A stretch of DNA of 64,000 nt from Oscillospiraceae bacterium (GCA_022801715.1 JAAWSV010000008.1:1-64000); one strand, 5' to 3'. Positions 46,744 through 55,837 are shown, numbered from the stretch's first letter. Notes: generated by a model not told the origin, from the sequence alone. Made by a program: numbers and translations.

Positions 46744-47436
46744 ATGGAGGAACGCTACATACGCAACATCCCCGCCGTCTCGCCGGCGGAGCAGGAGGCC
46801 CTGAGCGCCGCCAAGGTGGTGGTAGTGGGCTGCGGAGGCTTGGGCGGCTATTTGATCGAGTATTTGGGCCGTATGGGTGTGGGAACGATCACCGCAGTGG
46901 ACGGGGACGTGTTTGAGCCGTCCAACTTAAACCGTCAGATCCTCTCTGAGCCGGCTCTCCTCGGCAGGAGCAAGGCCGCCGCCGCCAAGGAGCGGCTGGC
47001 GCGTATCAATCCCTTTGTCACCGTCCATGAGGTGGAGGCGTTTTTAGATGGCGACAACGCCGCCGGTCTGGTGGCGGAGCAGGACTTGGCGCTGGACGCC
47101 TTGGACAGCGTCCCCGCCCGTCTGCTCCTTGCTGACGCCTGCGCGGAGGCCGGTGTTCCCTTGGTCCACGGGGCCATCCGGGGCTGGTGGGTCCAAGCGG
47201 CGGTGGTGCCGCCGGGCAGCGGCCTGCTCCATCGGCTCTACGCCTCCAAGGACGCCGCCGGCACAGTGGAGGATGCCCCGGAGGACAAGGCCAGCCTGCC
47301 CTTCACCCCGGCCTTCTGCGCGGCCATACAGGCGGCGGAGGCGGTAAAGCTCCTCACCGGACAGCCCTCTTCTTTGGAGGGCAGGCTCCTCCTCTCAGAC
47401 CTGCGCCGGATGGACTGGGATGTTCTGCCGCTGTAG
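46744..47436 (+). CDS. ThiF/MoeB/HesA-family adenylyltransferase
   Basis: VVVVGCGGLGGYLIEYLGRMGVGTITAVDGDVFEPSNLNRQIL. Confidence 0.93.
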   Translation: MEERYIRNIPAVSPAEQEALSAAKVVVVGCGGLGGYLIEYLGRMGVGTITAVDGDVFEPSNLNRQILSEPALLGRSKAAAAKERLARINPFVTVHEVEAFLDGDNAAGLVAEQDLALDALDSVPARLLLADACAEAGVPLVHGAIRGWWVQAAVVPPGSGLLHRLYASKDAAGTVEDAPEDKASLPFTPAFCAAIQAAEAVKLLTGQPSSLEGRLLLSDLRRMDWDVLPL

Positions 47437-48306
47437 CTGGAGGTGGTCTATGGCGAAATCCCGGAAGTCCTTCGCCAGAGCGGAGAGGTGCTTCTCCCGC
47501 CGGAAGCAGACCATCAGCAGCCGCTGAAAGCGCTTGTCCCGGATGGGCAGCAGCCGCACCTCCCGGTTTCCTTGGTAGAAGGCCGCGGCGCTGTCGCTGA
47601 CGAAGCCGATGCACACGCCGGAGGCGATGAGCTGCCGGTGGAGCTCCCTTGTGTCCACATAGCACTGGGAGCCAAAGCGCACGGTCAGAGCACTGCACAC
47701 CCGGAAGGGGTACTCCACATAGGACCGCCCCGCCCGGAGGAATACCACGCTCTGTCCCTCCAGCGCCTTGGGGCGGACGGCCGGGCTCTCCGCCAAGGGG
47801 TGGCGGGGGGAGAGGGCCAGAAGGTATTGTTCCTCACACAGCGGGAAGCCGGTGAACCGCTCGTACCGCCCGCCGGCGGGGTAGATCAGCATATCATAGT
47901 CGTTGATGTCGATGTGCTCCAGACTCTCGATGTCGCTCATGAGGTCGAACTCCGCCTCTGGGTGAACCTCACGGAAGGCGGCGAGGCATCCGGTGAGCCG
48001 GTCCACGCCCCCCGCCGCGCCGATCTTGATCCGGCAGTCCGCCCCGGTGGAGAGGAGGCGGATGTCGTCCAAGGCGTACTCCAGCTCCTGCAGGGTCAGG
48101 GTGCTGTACTCCAAGAGCCGCCGGCCGGCGGCGTTGAGAGTCAGCCGCCGGCCGCTGCGGTCAAAGAGGGGGGCCCCCACCTCCGCCTCCAGCCGGGCCA
48201 GATTCTTGGACAGGGAGGACTGGGACAGGTGGAGCAGCTCCGCCGCTTGGGACACATTCTCCAACTGGGCGATGGTGGTGAAGTAGCGAAGCTGCGCGAT
48301 CTGCAA
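47395..48306 (-). CDS. LysR-family transcriptional regulator
   Basis: MQIAQLRYFTTIAQLENVSQAAELLHLSQSSLSKNLARLEAEVGAPLFDRSGRRLTLNAAG. Confidence 0.95.
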   Translation of the reverse strand: MQIAQLRYFTTIAQLENVSQAAELLHLSQSSLSKNLARLEAEVGAPLFDRSGRRLTLNAAGRRLLEYSTLTLQELEYALDDIRLLSTGADCRIKIGAAGGVDRLTGCLAAFREVHPEAEFDLMSDIESLEHIDINDYDMLIYPAGGRYERFTGFPLCEEQYLLALSPRHPLAESPAVRPKALEGQSVVFLRAGRSYVEYPFRVCSALTVRFGSQCYVDTRELHRQLIASGVCIGFVSDSAAAFYQGNREVRLLPIRDKRFQRLLMVCFRREKHLSALAKDFRDFAIDHLQLQRQNIPVHPAQV

Positions 48307-48584
48307 AGGAAGCCCCTCCCCTCGGTTGTTTATTCCTGAGAATCCTAAGCCACATTGGGCGTTCCAACGAGAAAGGCAGTCTGTAATTGTGCTGATTCGA
48401 CAAAAAAAGCCGGAAATCAGCTAAATTTCTCCCGTTGTCTGCCACCAGTATAGCCCCTATCATTCCAAAAAGCAATAAGTAATTTCCCTGCTTAGCTTTA
48501 CAGGACAGGCGGGGGAATTTTATAATATTCTCATAAATCTAATCAAAGGAGGTGGCGCTTGGGTCCTTTGACCCGAGAAATCTT

Positions 48585-49061
48585 ATGAAACAACTCTTGA
48601 TCAAACCTGAGAAATGTATCGGCTGCCGCACCTGTGAGCTGGTCTGCTCCTTCGGACACTACGGCCAGTTCAATCCGAAGCTGGCTAATGTAAAGGTGTT
48701 TGAGTATGAGCAGGCGGCGGTGGCCATCCCCCTGATGTGCTTACAGTGTGAGGATCCCTCCTGCATGAAGGTCTGCCCTGTGCACGCCATCAGCCGGGAC
48801 GAAAACGGCGCGATGGTCATGAATTATGACAAGTGCATCGGCTGCAAGATGTGCCTGAACGCCTGCCCCTTGGGCAACATCTCCTACCACCCGGCGGTGA
48901 AGAGGGTGTTCAAGTGCGACCTCTGCGGCGGTGAGCCCAAGTGCGCCCGGTACTGCCCCGGTGGTGCCATCGAGTTTGTGGAGACCGACACCGTGGACCA
49001 GCGGCGCAAAGCCGTCAGCGACCGGTATAAGGACCTGATCGGAGAGGGGGCGGCAGAATGA
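48585..49061 (+). CDS. 4Fe-4S dicluster ferredoxin subunit of AOR
   Basis: CIGCRTCELVC, CLQCEDPSCMKVCP, CIGCKMCLNACP, CDLCGGEPKCARYCP; GTG start at 48552 also possible. Confidence 0.9.
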   Translation: MKQLLIKPEKCIGCRTCELVCSFGHYGQFNPKLANVKVFEYEQAAVAIPLMCLQCEDPSCMKVCPVHAISRDENGAMVMNYDKCIGCKMCLNACPLGNISYHPAVKRVFKCDLCGGEPKCARYCPGGAIEFVETDTVDQRRKAVSDRYKDLIGEGAAE

Positions 49062-50860
49062 ATAACGGATACATTGGCACCATTTTGCGTGTGAACTTAA
49101 AGACCGGTTCCATCCGCACCGAGCCGCTGAACGCCAAGAACGCCGACGAGTATGTGGGCGCCAGAGGACTTGGCACCAAGTACTACTGCGACGAGTGTGA
49201 CCCCAAGTGTGACGCCTTAGGGCCGGACAACAAGCTGATCTTCATGACCGGCCCTCTCACCGGCACCATGGCCACCTCCTCCGGCCGCTACAACGCCGTG
49301 GCCAAGTCCCCCCTCACCGGCACCATTGGCGCGGCCAACTCCGGCGGCCACTTCGGCCCGGAGCTGAAGTACGCCGGGTATGACGGCATCATCTTCGAGG
49401 ATATCTCCGATAAGCCGGTGTACCTGTACATCAATGACGGCACTGTGGAGCTGCGGGACGCCTCCCACCTGTGGGGCAAGGATGTGTTTGAGACCACCGA
49501 GGCCCTGTACGAGGAGTGCGGCGACAACTTCCGTGTGGCCTGCATCTCCGCCGCCGGAGAGACCGGGTGTCTCTTCGCCGGCATCATGAACGACAAGCAC
49601 CGGGCTGCTGGTCGCGGCGGTATGGGTGCGGTGATGGGCAGCAAGAAGCTGAAGGCTGTGGCAGTAAAGGGTACGGGCAGCGTCCTTGTGGCCCGGCCAG
49701 AGAAGTTCTTTGAGGAGTGCACCAAGGCCCGCGATACCCTGAAGGCCCATCCGGTCACCGGGGCCGGCCTCTCCGCCTTCGGCACTATGATTCTGGTGAA
49801 CATCGTCAATGGTGTGGGCGGCCTGCCGGTAAACAACGGCCGGGACGGCTCCCTCTTCCCCCAGGCCGACGATATCTCCGGCGAGAGCCTGACGGCCAGG
49901 CATCTGATCCGCAACAAGGGGTGCTTCGGCTGTTCCATCGGCTGTGGCCGCCTTACCGAGATCAAGTCCGGGGCCTTCAAGTCCAAGGGCGAGGGTCCGG
50001 AGTACGAGGCCGGCTGGTCCTTCGGCGCTGACTGCGGCGTCAGCGACTTGGGCGCCGTCTGCAACGCCAACTTCCTCTGCAACCAGTACGGCATCGACCC
50101 CATCACCATGGGCGCCACGGTGGCCTGTGCCATGGAGCTCTTTGAGATGGGCGCCATCACCGAGGCCGAGGTGGGTTTCCCCCTGCGCTTCGGTGACGCC
50201 GCGGCCATGGTCAAGGCCACCGAGATTACCTGCAAGGGTGAGGGCTTCGGCAGGATCATGGGCCTTGGGTCCTACCGTATGGCGGAGAAGTACGGCCACC
50301 CCGAGCTCTCCATGAGCGTCAAGAAGCAGGAGATGCCCGCCTACGATGGCCGCGCCATTCAGGGCATCGGTCTGGAGTATGCCACCTCCAACCGGGGTGG
50401 CTGCCACGTCCGCGGTTATATGATCTCCCCGGAGGTCTTGGGCATCCCCATGGCCATGGACCCCTTGGTGACCAAGGATAAGCCCGCCACGCTGAAGCTG
50501 TTCCAGGATCTCACCGCCCTGTGTGATGCCACGGGTATCTGCCTCTTTACCACCTTCGGCATCGGACTGCCCGAGATCGCCGGCATGTACCGGGAGGCTG
50601 TGGGCAGCGACGAGAGCGACGCGGAGATCCTGCTCAAGGGTGAGCGGATCTGGAATCTGGAGAAGCAGTTCAACATCGCCGCCGGCGTGGAGAAGGACAC
50701 CCTGCCGCCGCGGCTCCTGCGGGAGAAGCTTCCCGAGGGTCCCGCTCAGGGCAAGGTCAACGAGCTCCATGAGATGCTCAAGGAGTACTATGCCGCCCGC
50801 GGCTGGACCGAGGAGGGCGTTCCCACCGAGGAGAAGCTGAAGGAGCTTAGCCTCACCTGA
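49058..50860 (+). CDS. Tungsten-type aldehyde:ferredoxin oxidoreductase family
   Basis: NGYIGTILRVNLKTGSIRTEPLNAKNADEYVGARGLGTKYYCDE; AAGRGGMGAVMGSKKLKAVAVKGTG; GCFGCSIGCGR. Confidence 0.95.
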   Translation: MNNGYIGTILRVNLKTGSIRTEPLNAKNADEYVGARGLGTKYYCDECDPKCDALGPDNKLIFMTGPLTGTMATSSGRYNAVAKSPLTGTIGAANSGGHFGPELKYAGYDGIIFEDISDKPVYLYINDGTVELRDASHLWGKDVFETTEALYEECGDNFRVACISAAGETGCLFAGIMNDKHRAAGRGGMGAVMGSKKLKAVAVKGTGSVLVARPEKFFEECTKARDTLKAHPVTGAGLSAFGTMILVNIVNGVGGLPVNNGRDGSLFPQADDISGESLTARHLIRNKGCFGCSIGCGRLTEIKSGAFKSKGEGPEYEAGWSFGADCGVSDLGAVCNANFLCNQYGIDPITMGATVACAMELFEMGAITEAEVGFPLRFGDAAAMVKATEITCKGEGFGRIMGLGSYRMAEKYGHPELSMSVKKQEMPAYDGRAIQGIGLEYATSNRGGCHVRGYMISPEVLGIPMAMDPLVTKDKPATLKLFQDLTALCDATGICLFTTFGIGLPEIAGMYREAVGSDESDAEILLKGERIWNLEKQFNIAAGVEKDTLPPRLLREKLPEGPAQGKVNELHEMLKEYYAARGWTEEGVPTEEKLKELSLT

Positions 50861-50876
50861 GTATTGGAAATACCAG

Positions 50877-50908
50877 ACCGGAAGCGGTGAAAAACCGCTT
50901 CCGGTTTT
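50877..50908 (+). terminator. Attenuator-like hairpin between AOR and moaD
   Basis: accggaagcgg-tgaaaaa-ccgcttccggtttt. Confidence 0.6.
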
Positions 50909-50930
50909 GGTGCGTTGTATAGGAGGTACC

Positions 50931-51212
50931 ATGACTGTCCAATTCTTTGCCTATCTCCGGGATGCGGAATACGCCGGCTGCAAGAGTACCCCATGGCCCT
51001 GCACGCCTACCCTCCGCTGCTTGGGGGAGGCGCTGTGCGAGGCCTACGGCCCCAAGTTCCGGGGCGAGTTTTTCTCCCCCGATGGCGCGGACTTGGGGGA
51101 GCGGGTGATCGTCATGGTCAATGGCCGGCGGGTGGAGTTTTTGGACGGGTTGGACACGCCGCTGAAGGACAGCGACACCGTGCTGATCTTCCCGGTGGTG
51201 GCCGGTGGTTAG
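50931..51212 (+). CDS. MoaD/ThiS-family sulfur carrier protein
   Basis: Small beta-grasp protein ending VVAGG; SD aggagg. Confidence 0.85.
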   Translation: MTVQFFAYLRDAEYAGCKSTPWPCTPTLRCLGEALCEAYGPKFRGEFFSPDGADLGERVIVMVNGRRVEFLDGLDTPLKDSDTVLIFPVVAGG

Positions 51213-51431
51213 AGGCCGTCTGGCTCGCTTTATCGGGATTTCGGAACTATTCAACTTCAATATGTGTCGAAATTGATGAATATGTGTTAGAAAGTGATAC
51301 AATTTTTGAAAAAATGAAAAAACCGCAAAAAACGCGTAAAAAACGGCAAAAACCCCGCTGTTTTTGAGAAAAAAGGCGGGGGTGTTGCACGCGCGGACAG
51401 CGCGGCTAAAACGGAAAAGGCGGTGATGCGT

Positions 51432-51908
51432 ATGCAGATATCCCACGAGGAGATTCAAGTGCTCCTGCGGCAGTACCCCCAGGAGCAGCGGTACTGTTTA
51501 GCCATCATGCAGGACATGCAGCGTCAGTACAACTATATCCCGCGGGAGGGGATGGAGGCGCTGTCTGAGTACCTCAGTTGTCCCCTATCCTCCCTCTACT
51601 CCATGGCGACCTTCTACAAGGCGCTGAGCCTCAAGCCCAAGGGCAAGCATATTATCAAGCTCTGCGACGGCACGGCCTGCCACATCCGGGGGGCCAATAC
51701 CCTCTGTGACGCGGTCCGCCGGCTGTTGGGCATCGAGGCGGAGGAGACCACGGAGGACGGGCTGTTCTCCCTGGAGCTGGTGAACTGCTTGGGTTCCTGT
51801 GCTCTGGCGCCGGTGATGGTGGTGGACGACACCTACTACGGCAAGATGACCATGGAGAAGCTTCCTGGCATCCTGGAGAAGTATCGGGAGGAGGCGACGG
51901 CAAAGTGA
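51432..51908 (+). CDS. NuoE-like 24 kDa [2Fe-2S] subunit
   Basis: CDGTACHIRGANTLCDAVRRLLGIEAEETTEDGLFSLELVNCLGSCALAPVMVVDDTYYG. Confidence 0.93.
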   Translation: MQISHEEIQVLLRQYPQEQRYCLAIMQDMQRQYNYIPREGMEALSEYLSCPLSSLYSMATFYKALSLKPKGKHIIKLCDGTACHIRGANTLCDAVRRLLGIEAEETTEDGLFSLELVNCLGSCALAPVMVVDDTYYGKMTMEKLPGILEKYREEATAK

Positions 51909-53695
51909 GGACCATTCGTGTCTGCTGCGGCACCGGGTGCCTGGCCAACGGCAGTGCCAAGGTGGCGGCGGAGTTTGAGCGGCTTACCGCCGGCTCCGAG
52001 GTGCAGGTGGAGTGCCATGTGAAGCGTACCGGCTGCAACGGTTTCTGTGAGAACGGACCGCTGGTGACCATCTTTCCCGATGATATCTCCTACTACCGGG
52101 TGAAGGTGGAGGATGTGCCGGAGATCCTGGAGAGAACCATCGGAAAAGGGGAGCTGGTGGAGCGGCTTCTCTACAGGAATGACAGGGGGGAGCGGGTCCG
52201 CAGTCAAAGCGACAACCCCTTTTACGCCCCCCAGAAGAAGATCGCCCTCCGGAACATCGGCAGGATTGAGCCGGCCAATGTGGACGACTATCTGGCCTCC
52301 GGCGGGTATGAGGCGCTGAAGAAGGCCCTCACCATGACGCCGGAGGAAATTCTGGATGAGATGGACGCCTCCGGCCTCCGGGGCCGGGGGGGCGCGGGCT
52401 TTCCCACCGGGCAGAAGTGGCGCACAGCGGCGGGCTACGACGTGTCCCCCAAGTACGTGGCCTGCAACGGCGACGAGGGGGACCCGGGGGCCTTTATGGA
52501 CCGCTCCATTTTGGAGGGCGACCCCCACAGTGTGCTGGAGGGCATGGCCATCTGTGCCTTGGCCATCGGCGCGGAGGAGGGGTTCCTCTACATCCGGGAC
52601 GAGTACGCCCTGGCGGTGCAGAACGTAAGGGCCGCCATTGCCGCCGCTGAGGAGCGGGGCATCTTGGGCGACAGCATGATGGGCAGCGGCAGGAAGCTCC
52701 ACCTCTCGGTGGTCCGGGGGGGCGGCGCCTTTGTCTGCGGCGAGTCCACCGCCCTGATGGCCTCCATCGAGGGACGGGTGGGGGAGCCGAGGGCCAAGTA
52801 CATCCGGTCGGTGCAGCGGGGCCTGTGGAACCACCCCACGGTGCTCAACAACGTGGAGACACTGGCCAACGTCCCCTACATCATTGCCCACGGCGGCGCC
52901 CACTACGCCAGCGTGGGCACCGAGGGCAGCAAGGGTACCAAGGTCTTTGCCCTGGTGGGCAAGGTGAAGCGCACGGGGCTGGTGGAGGTGCCCATGGGGG
53001 CCACCCTGCACCACCTCATTTACGACATCGGCGGCGGCGTTCAGAATGACCGGCCCTTCAAGGCCGTCCAGACCGGCGGACCTTCCGGCGGGTGCATCCC
53101 GGAGAGTATGCTGGACCTGCCGGTGGACTTCGATACCCTGAAGCAGTACGGGGCCATGATGGGTTCCGGCGGCATGATCGTCATGGATGACCGCAGTTGT
53201 ATGGTGGAGGTGGCGCGGTACTACGTCAGCTTCCTCTGCGGCGAGAGCTGCGGCAAGTGTACCCCCTGCCGGGAGGGGCTGAAGCAGATGCTGGCCATCC
53301 TTACGGACATCTGTGAGGGCCGGGGAACCATGGAGGATCTGGACCTTCTGGAGCAGCTGGGGGAGACCATGCAGGACAGCTCCCTCTGCGCCCTGGGCAA
53401 GTCCGCCCCCAATCCGGTGCTCACCACGCTGAAATACTTCCGGGAGGAGTATGAGGCCCATATCAGGGAGCACCGGTGCGGCGCCGGGGTGTGCAAGGCC
53501 CTGACGAGCTTCTCCATCGACCCCGCCGCCTGCAAGGGCTGCGGCGCCTGTAAGCGGGCCTGCCCCGCCGGGGCGGTGTCCGGGGACGTGAAGCAGCCCC
53601 ATGTCATCGACCAGACCAAGTGCATCCGCTGCGGCAGCTGCCGGGAGGCCTGCCGGTTCGGCGCGGTGCTGACCAAGGGGAGGGATGAACAATGA
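51905..53695 (+). CDS. NuoF-like NADH-binding flavoprotein subunit with C-terminal ferredoxin domain
   Basis: GLRGRGGAGFPTGQKW; CNGDEGDPGAFMDRSILEGDPH; ESCGKCTPCREGLKQM; CKGCGACKRACP, CIRCGSCREACRFGA. Confidence 0.95.
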   Translation: MRTIRVCCGTGCLANGSAKVAAEFERLTAGSEVQVECHVKRTGCNGFCENGPLVTIFPDDISYYRVKVEDVPEILERTIGKGELVERLLYRNDRGERVRSQSDNPFYAPQKKIALRNIGRIEPANVDDYLASGGYEALKKALTMTPEEILDEMDASGLRGRGGAGFPTGQKWRTAAGYDVSPKYVACNGDEGDPGAFMDRSILEGDPHSVLEGMAICALAIGAEEGFLYIRDEYALAVQNVRAAIAAAEERGILGDSMMGSGRKLHLSVVRGGGAFVCGESTALMASIEGRVGEPRAKYIRSVQRGLWNHPTVLNNVETLANVPYIIAHGGAHYASVGTEGSKGTKVFALVGKVKRTGLVEVPMGATLHHLIYDIGGGVQNDRPFKAVQTGGPSGGCIPESMLDLPVDFDTLKQYGAMMGSGGMIVMDDRSCMVEVARYYVSFLCGESCGKCTPCREGLKQMLAILTDICEGRGTMEDLDLLEQLGETMQDSSLCALGKSAPNPVLTTLKYFREEYEAHIREHRCGAGVCKALTSFSIDPAACKGCGACKRACPAGAVSGDVKQPHVIDQTKCIRCGSCREACRFGAVLTKGRDEQ

Positions 53696-54432
53696 CGATC
53701 ACCATTAATGGGACTCCCTGCCAGTGTGAAAAAGGGGAGCTTCTGCTCCAGGTGGCCCGGCGGAACGGTTTTGAGATCCCCACCCTCTGCCACCATGACG
53801 CCATCGCCGGACAGGGCTGCTGCCGGCTCTGCATCGTGGAGGTGGTGGAGCGGGGGAGAGGCCGCATTGTGGTTTCCTGCCTGTTCCCGGTGGAGCACGG
53901 GTGTGAGGTCTATACCGACAGTGACAAGGTCCGGCGGCAGCGGGGGATGATCCTCCGCCTGCTGGAGAAGCGGGCCCCGGAGAGCCCGGAGATCCGTGCC
54001 CTCTGTGAGAAGTACGGCGCGCCGGAGATTGACCGGTTTGTGAAGGTGGACGGCAGTAAGTGCGTCCTCTGCGGGCTCTGCGTGAAGGCCTGCGGTGAGC
54101 TCAGCGTGGGGGCTATCTCCACGGTGAACCGGGGCGTGACCAAGGAGATTGCCACCCCCTACCACGAGCCAAGCAGCGTGTGCATCGGCTGCGGCAGCTG
54201 CGCCAGTGTCTGCCCCACCGGGGCCATCGAGGTCATCGAGACCGCGGATACCCGGACCATTTGGGGAAAGATTTTTAAGCTGGTCCGCTGCAAGCACTGC
54301 GGCGCGGTGATTGGTACCGCTGAGGAGCTGGCCTACGCGGCGAAGCGGTCCGGGCAGGAGCGTGACAACCTCTGCCGGACCTGCCGGCAGGCCCGGATGG
54401 CCGACACATTGGCCCATACCTTCGGGGAGTAA
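53692..54432 (+). CDS. NuoG/HndD N-terminal-like [2Fe-2S]/[4Fe-4S] subunit
   Basis: TITINGTPCQCEKGELLLQVARRNGFEIPTLCHHD..GCCRLCIVEV; CVLCGLCVKAC, CIGCGSCASVCPTGAI; no H-cluster domain. Confidence 0.9.
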   Translation: MTITINGTPCQCEKGELLLQVARRNGFEIPTLCHHDAIAGQGCCRLCIVEVVERGRGRIVVSCLFPVEHGCEVYTDSDKVRRQRGMILRLLEKRAPESPEIRALCEKYGAPEIDRFVKVDGSKCVLCGLCVKACGELSVGAISTVNRGVTKEIATPYHEPSSVCIGCGSCASVCPTGAIEVIETADTRTIWGKIFKLVRCKHCGAVIGTAEELAYAAKRSGQERDNLCRTCRQARMADTLAHTFGE

Positions 54433-54439
54433 GATTCGC

Positions 54440-54545
54440 CGTACCCCCTGTAGGGGCGCACAGTGTGCGCCCGTTCTTCCCCCGTGCGGCGGGGTGTCGA
54501 TAGAACGGGCGCGCATTGCGCGCCCCTGCGGGGTGCGGCAGTTTT
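54440..54545. repeat. Dispersed intergenic repeat (copy 2, inverted relative to 46546)
   Basis: gtaccccctgtaggggcgcacagtgtgcgcccgttcttcccccgtgcggcggggtgtcgatagaacgggcgcgcattgcgcgcccctgcgggg. Confidence 0.8.
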
Positions 54546-54660
54546 CCGGGGTGCATGGGGGCGTTTTCGTGCGCTCTTGGCACTTTTGATGGGAAAGAAG
54601 CGGGAGATTTGTCAGGTTGGGCAATAGAAAAGGCTGGTCAATCGTGGTAGAATAGGGCAA

Positions 54661-54766
54661 TGCCCCATGCAGAACATATTGGTTTTGAAAAGCGGTGGAC
54701 GAGCCTCTTTCCAAACGCGGACGGCCGGGAGGAATCCTCACGGTCTGTTTTGTGTTGGATGGGGCT
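54661..54766 (+). promoter_or_regulatory. Candidate structured leader RNA (possible Moco/Tuco-type riboswitch) upstream of tupA-like gene
   Basis: Closing stem gccccat(54662-54668)/atggggc(54759-54765) with internal gacggccgggaggaatcctcacggtc hairpin; precedes tungstate uptake operon. Confidence 0.45.
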
Positions 54767-54796
54767 TGTTAGTTTTTTGAAAGAAGGAACGAAACG

Positions 54797-55837
54797 ATGA
54801 AAAAGTCACTTGCATGGGTCCTTGCGCTGGTGATGCTCCTGAGCCTCCTCACTGGCTGCGCCAAGAACGACGGCGGGAATACCTCCGACAACCAGATACC
54901 CACCAATCAGACTGAACAGAACAATCCCCCTGTTGAGCCCGTTCCCGAGACGCCCACTGTGGACACCATGATCCTCAAAGAGGCGGACGACAAGATGATC
55001 AACACCTACACCCTCTTGGCGGTAAACCCTGACGCGCCCTTCACCGATGCCGACGGCAACGCGGTCAGCGGCGTGGCCATCAATACCGCCGGGGCTGAGG
55101 CCCTGATCCAGTGGCTGCTGTCCGACGAGGGGACGCAGATGGCCGCGGACTACGGTCAGGCGGACTTCGGCGACAGCCTGTTCTACCTGCTGGACGGCGC
55201 GCCCAAGTACGAGGGGGAGATCGCCAAGGCCACCGAGGAGACCAAGACCATCCGTCTGTCCACTACCACGTCGGTGAACGACTCTGGTCTTTTGGGGAAC
55301 CTGCTGCCGGTGTTTGAGAGTGAGTACGGCTACACTGTGGAGATCCAGTCCGCCGGTACCGGCAAGGCCATCGCCGCCGCCAAGTACGGCAACGCCGACC
55401 TGATTCTGGTCCACGCCAAGAGCCAGGAGGAGACCTTCGTCGCCGACGGCTTCTCCTATGTGCTGCCCGGCTTCGAGAGTGAGCGGCTCAGCTTCCTCTA
55501 CAACTACTTCGTCCTCTGCGGGCCCTCCGATGACCCCGCCGGGGTGAAGGAGATGGGGAGCGTGCTGGACGCCTTCGCCGCCATCGCCGGGGGGAAGTAT
55601 GCCTTCATCTCCCGGGGCGACGGCTCCGGCACCCACACCAAGGAGCTGTCCCTGTGGCCGGAGAGCCTAAATATCACCGCCGAGGCGGAGAGCTTTAAGG
55701 ACTACACCGACTGGTACACCTCCGCCAACGCCGGCATGGGCGCCTGCCTTGTGATGGCTGAGGAGATGCACGGCTATATCCTCACAGATAAGGCCACCTT
55801 CTTGACCTTCCAGGCCAACGGTGGTATTATGAACTAA
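54797..55837 (+). CDS. tupA: TupA-like tungstate-binding lipoprotein with apparently permuted segment order
   Basis: Lipobox LLTGC; TTTSVNDSGLLGNLLPVFESEYGYTVEIQSAGTGKAIAAAKYGNADLILVHAKSQEETFVADG; ISRGDGSGTHTKELSLW. Confidence 0.88.
   Translation: MKKSLAWVLALVMLLSLLTGCAKNDGGNTSDNQIPTNQTEQNNPPVEPVPETPTVDTMILKEADDKMINTYTLLAVNPDAPFTDADGNAVSGVAINTAGAEALIQWLLSDEGTQMAADYGQADFGDSLFYLLDGAPKYEGEIAKATEETKTIRLSTTTSVNDSGLLGNLLPVFESEYGYTVEIQSAGTGKAIAAAKYGNADLILVHAKSQEETFVADGFSYVLPGFESERLSFLYNYFVLCGPSDDPAGVKEMGSVLDAFAAIAGGKYAFISRGDGSGTHTKELSLWPESLNITAEAESFKDYTDWYTSANAGMGACLVMAEEMHGYILTDKATFLTFQANGGIMN

Noticed and set aside
49217-50932. 571-aa minus-strand ORF over the AOR gene
   Set aside because: Antisense shadow; AOR sequence on plus strand is unambiguous.
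51836-53692. 618-aa minus-strand ORF over nuoF
   Set aside because: Antisense shadow of the NuoF-like gene.
53692-54432. [FeFe]-hydrogenase subunit (HydA/HndD)
   Set aside because: Only the N-terminal [2Fe-2S]/[4Fe-4S] part is present; no H-cluster domain, so not called a hydrogenase.
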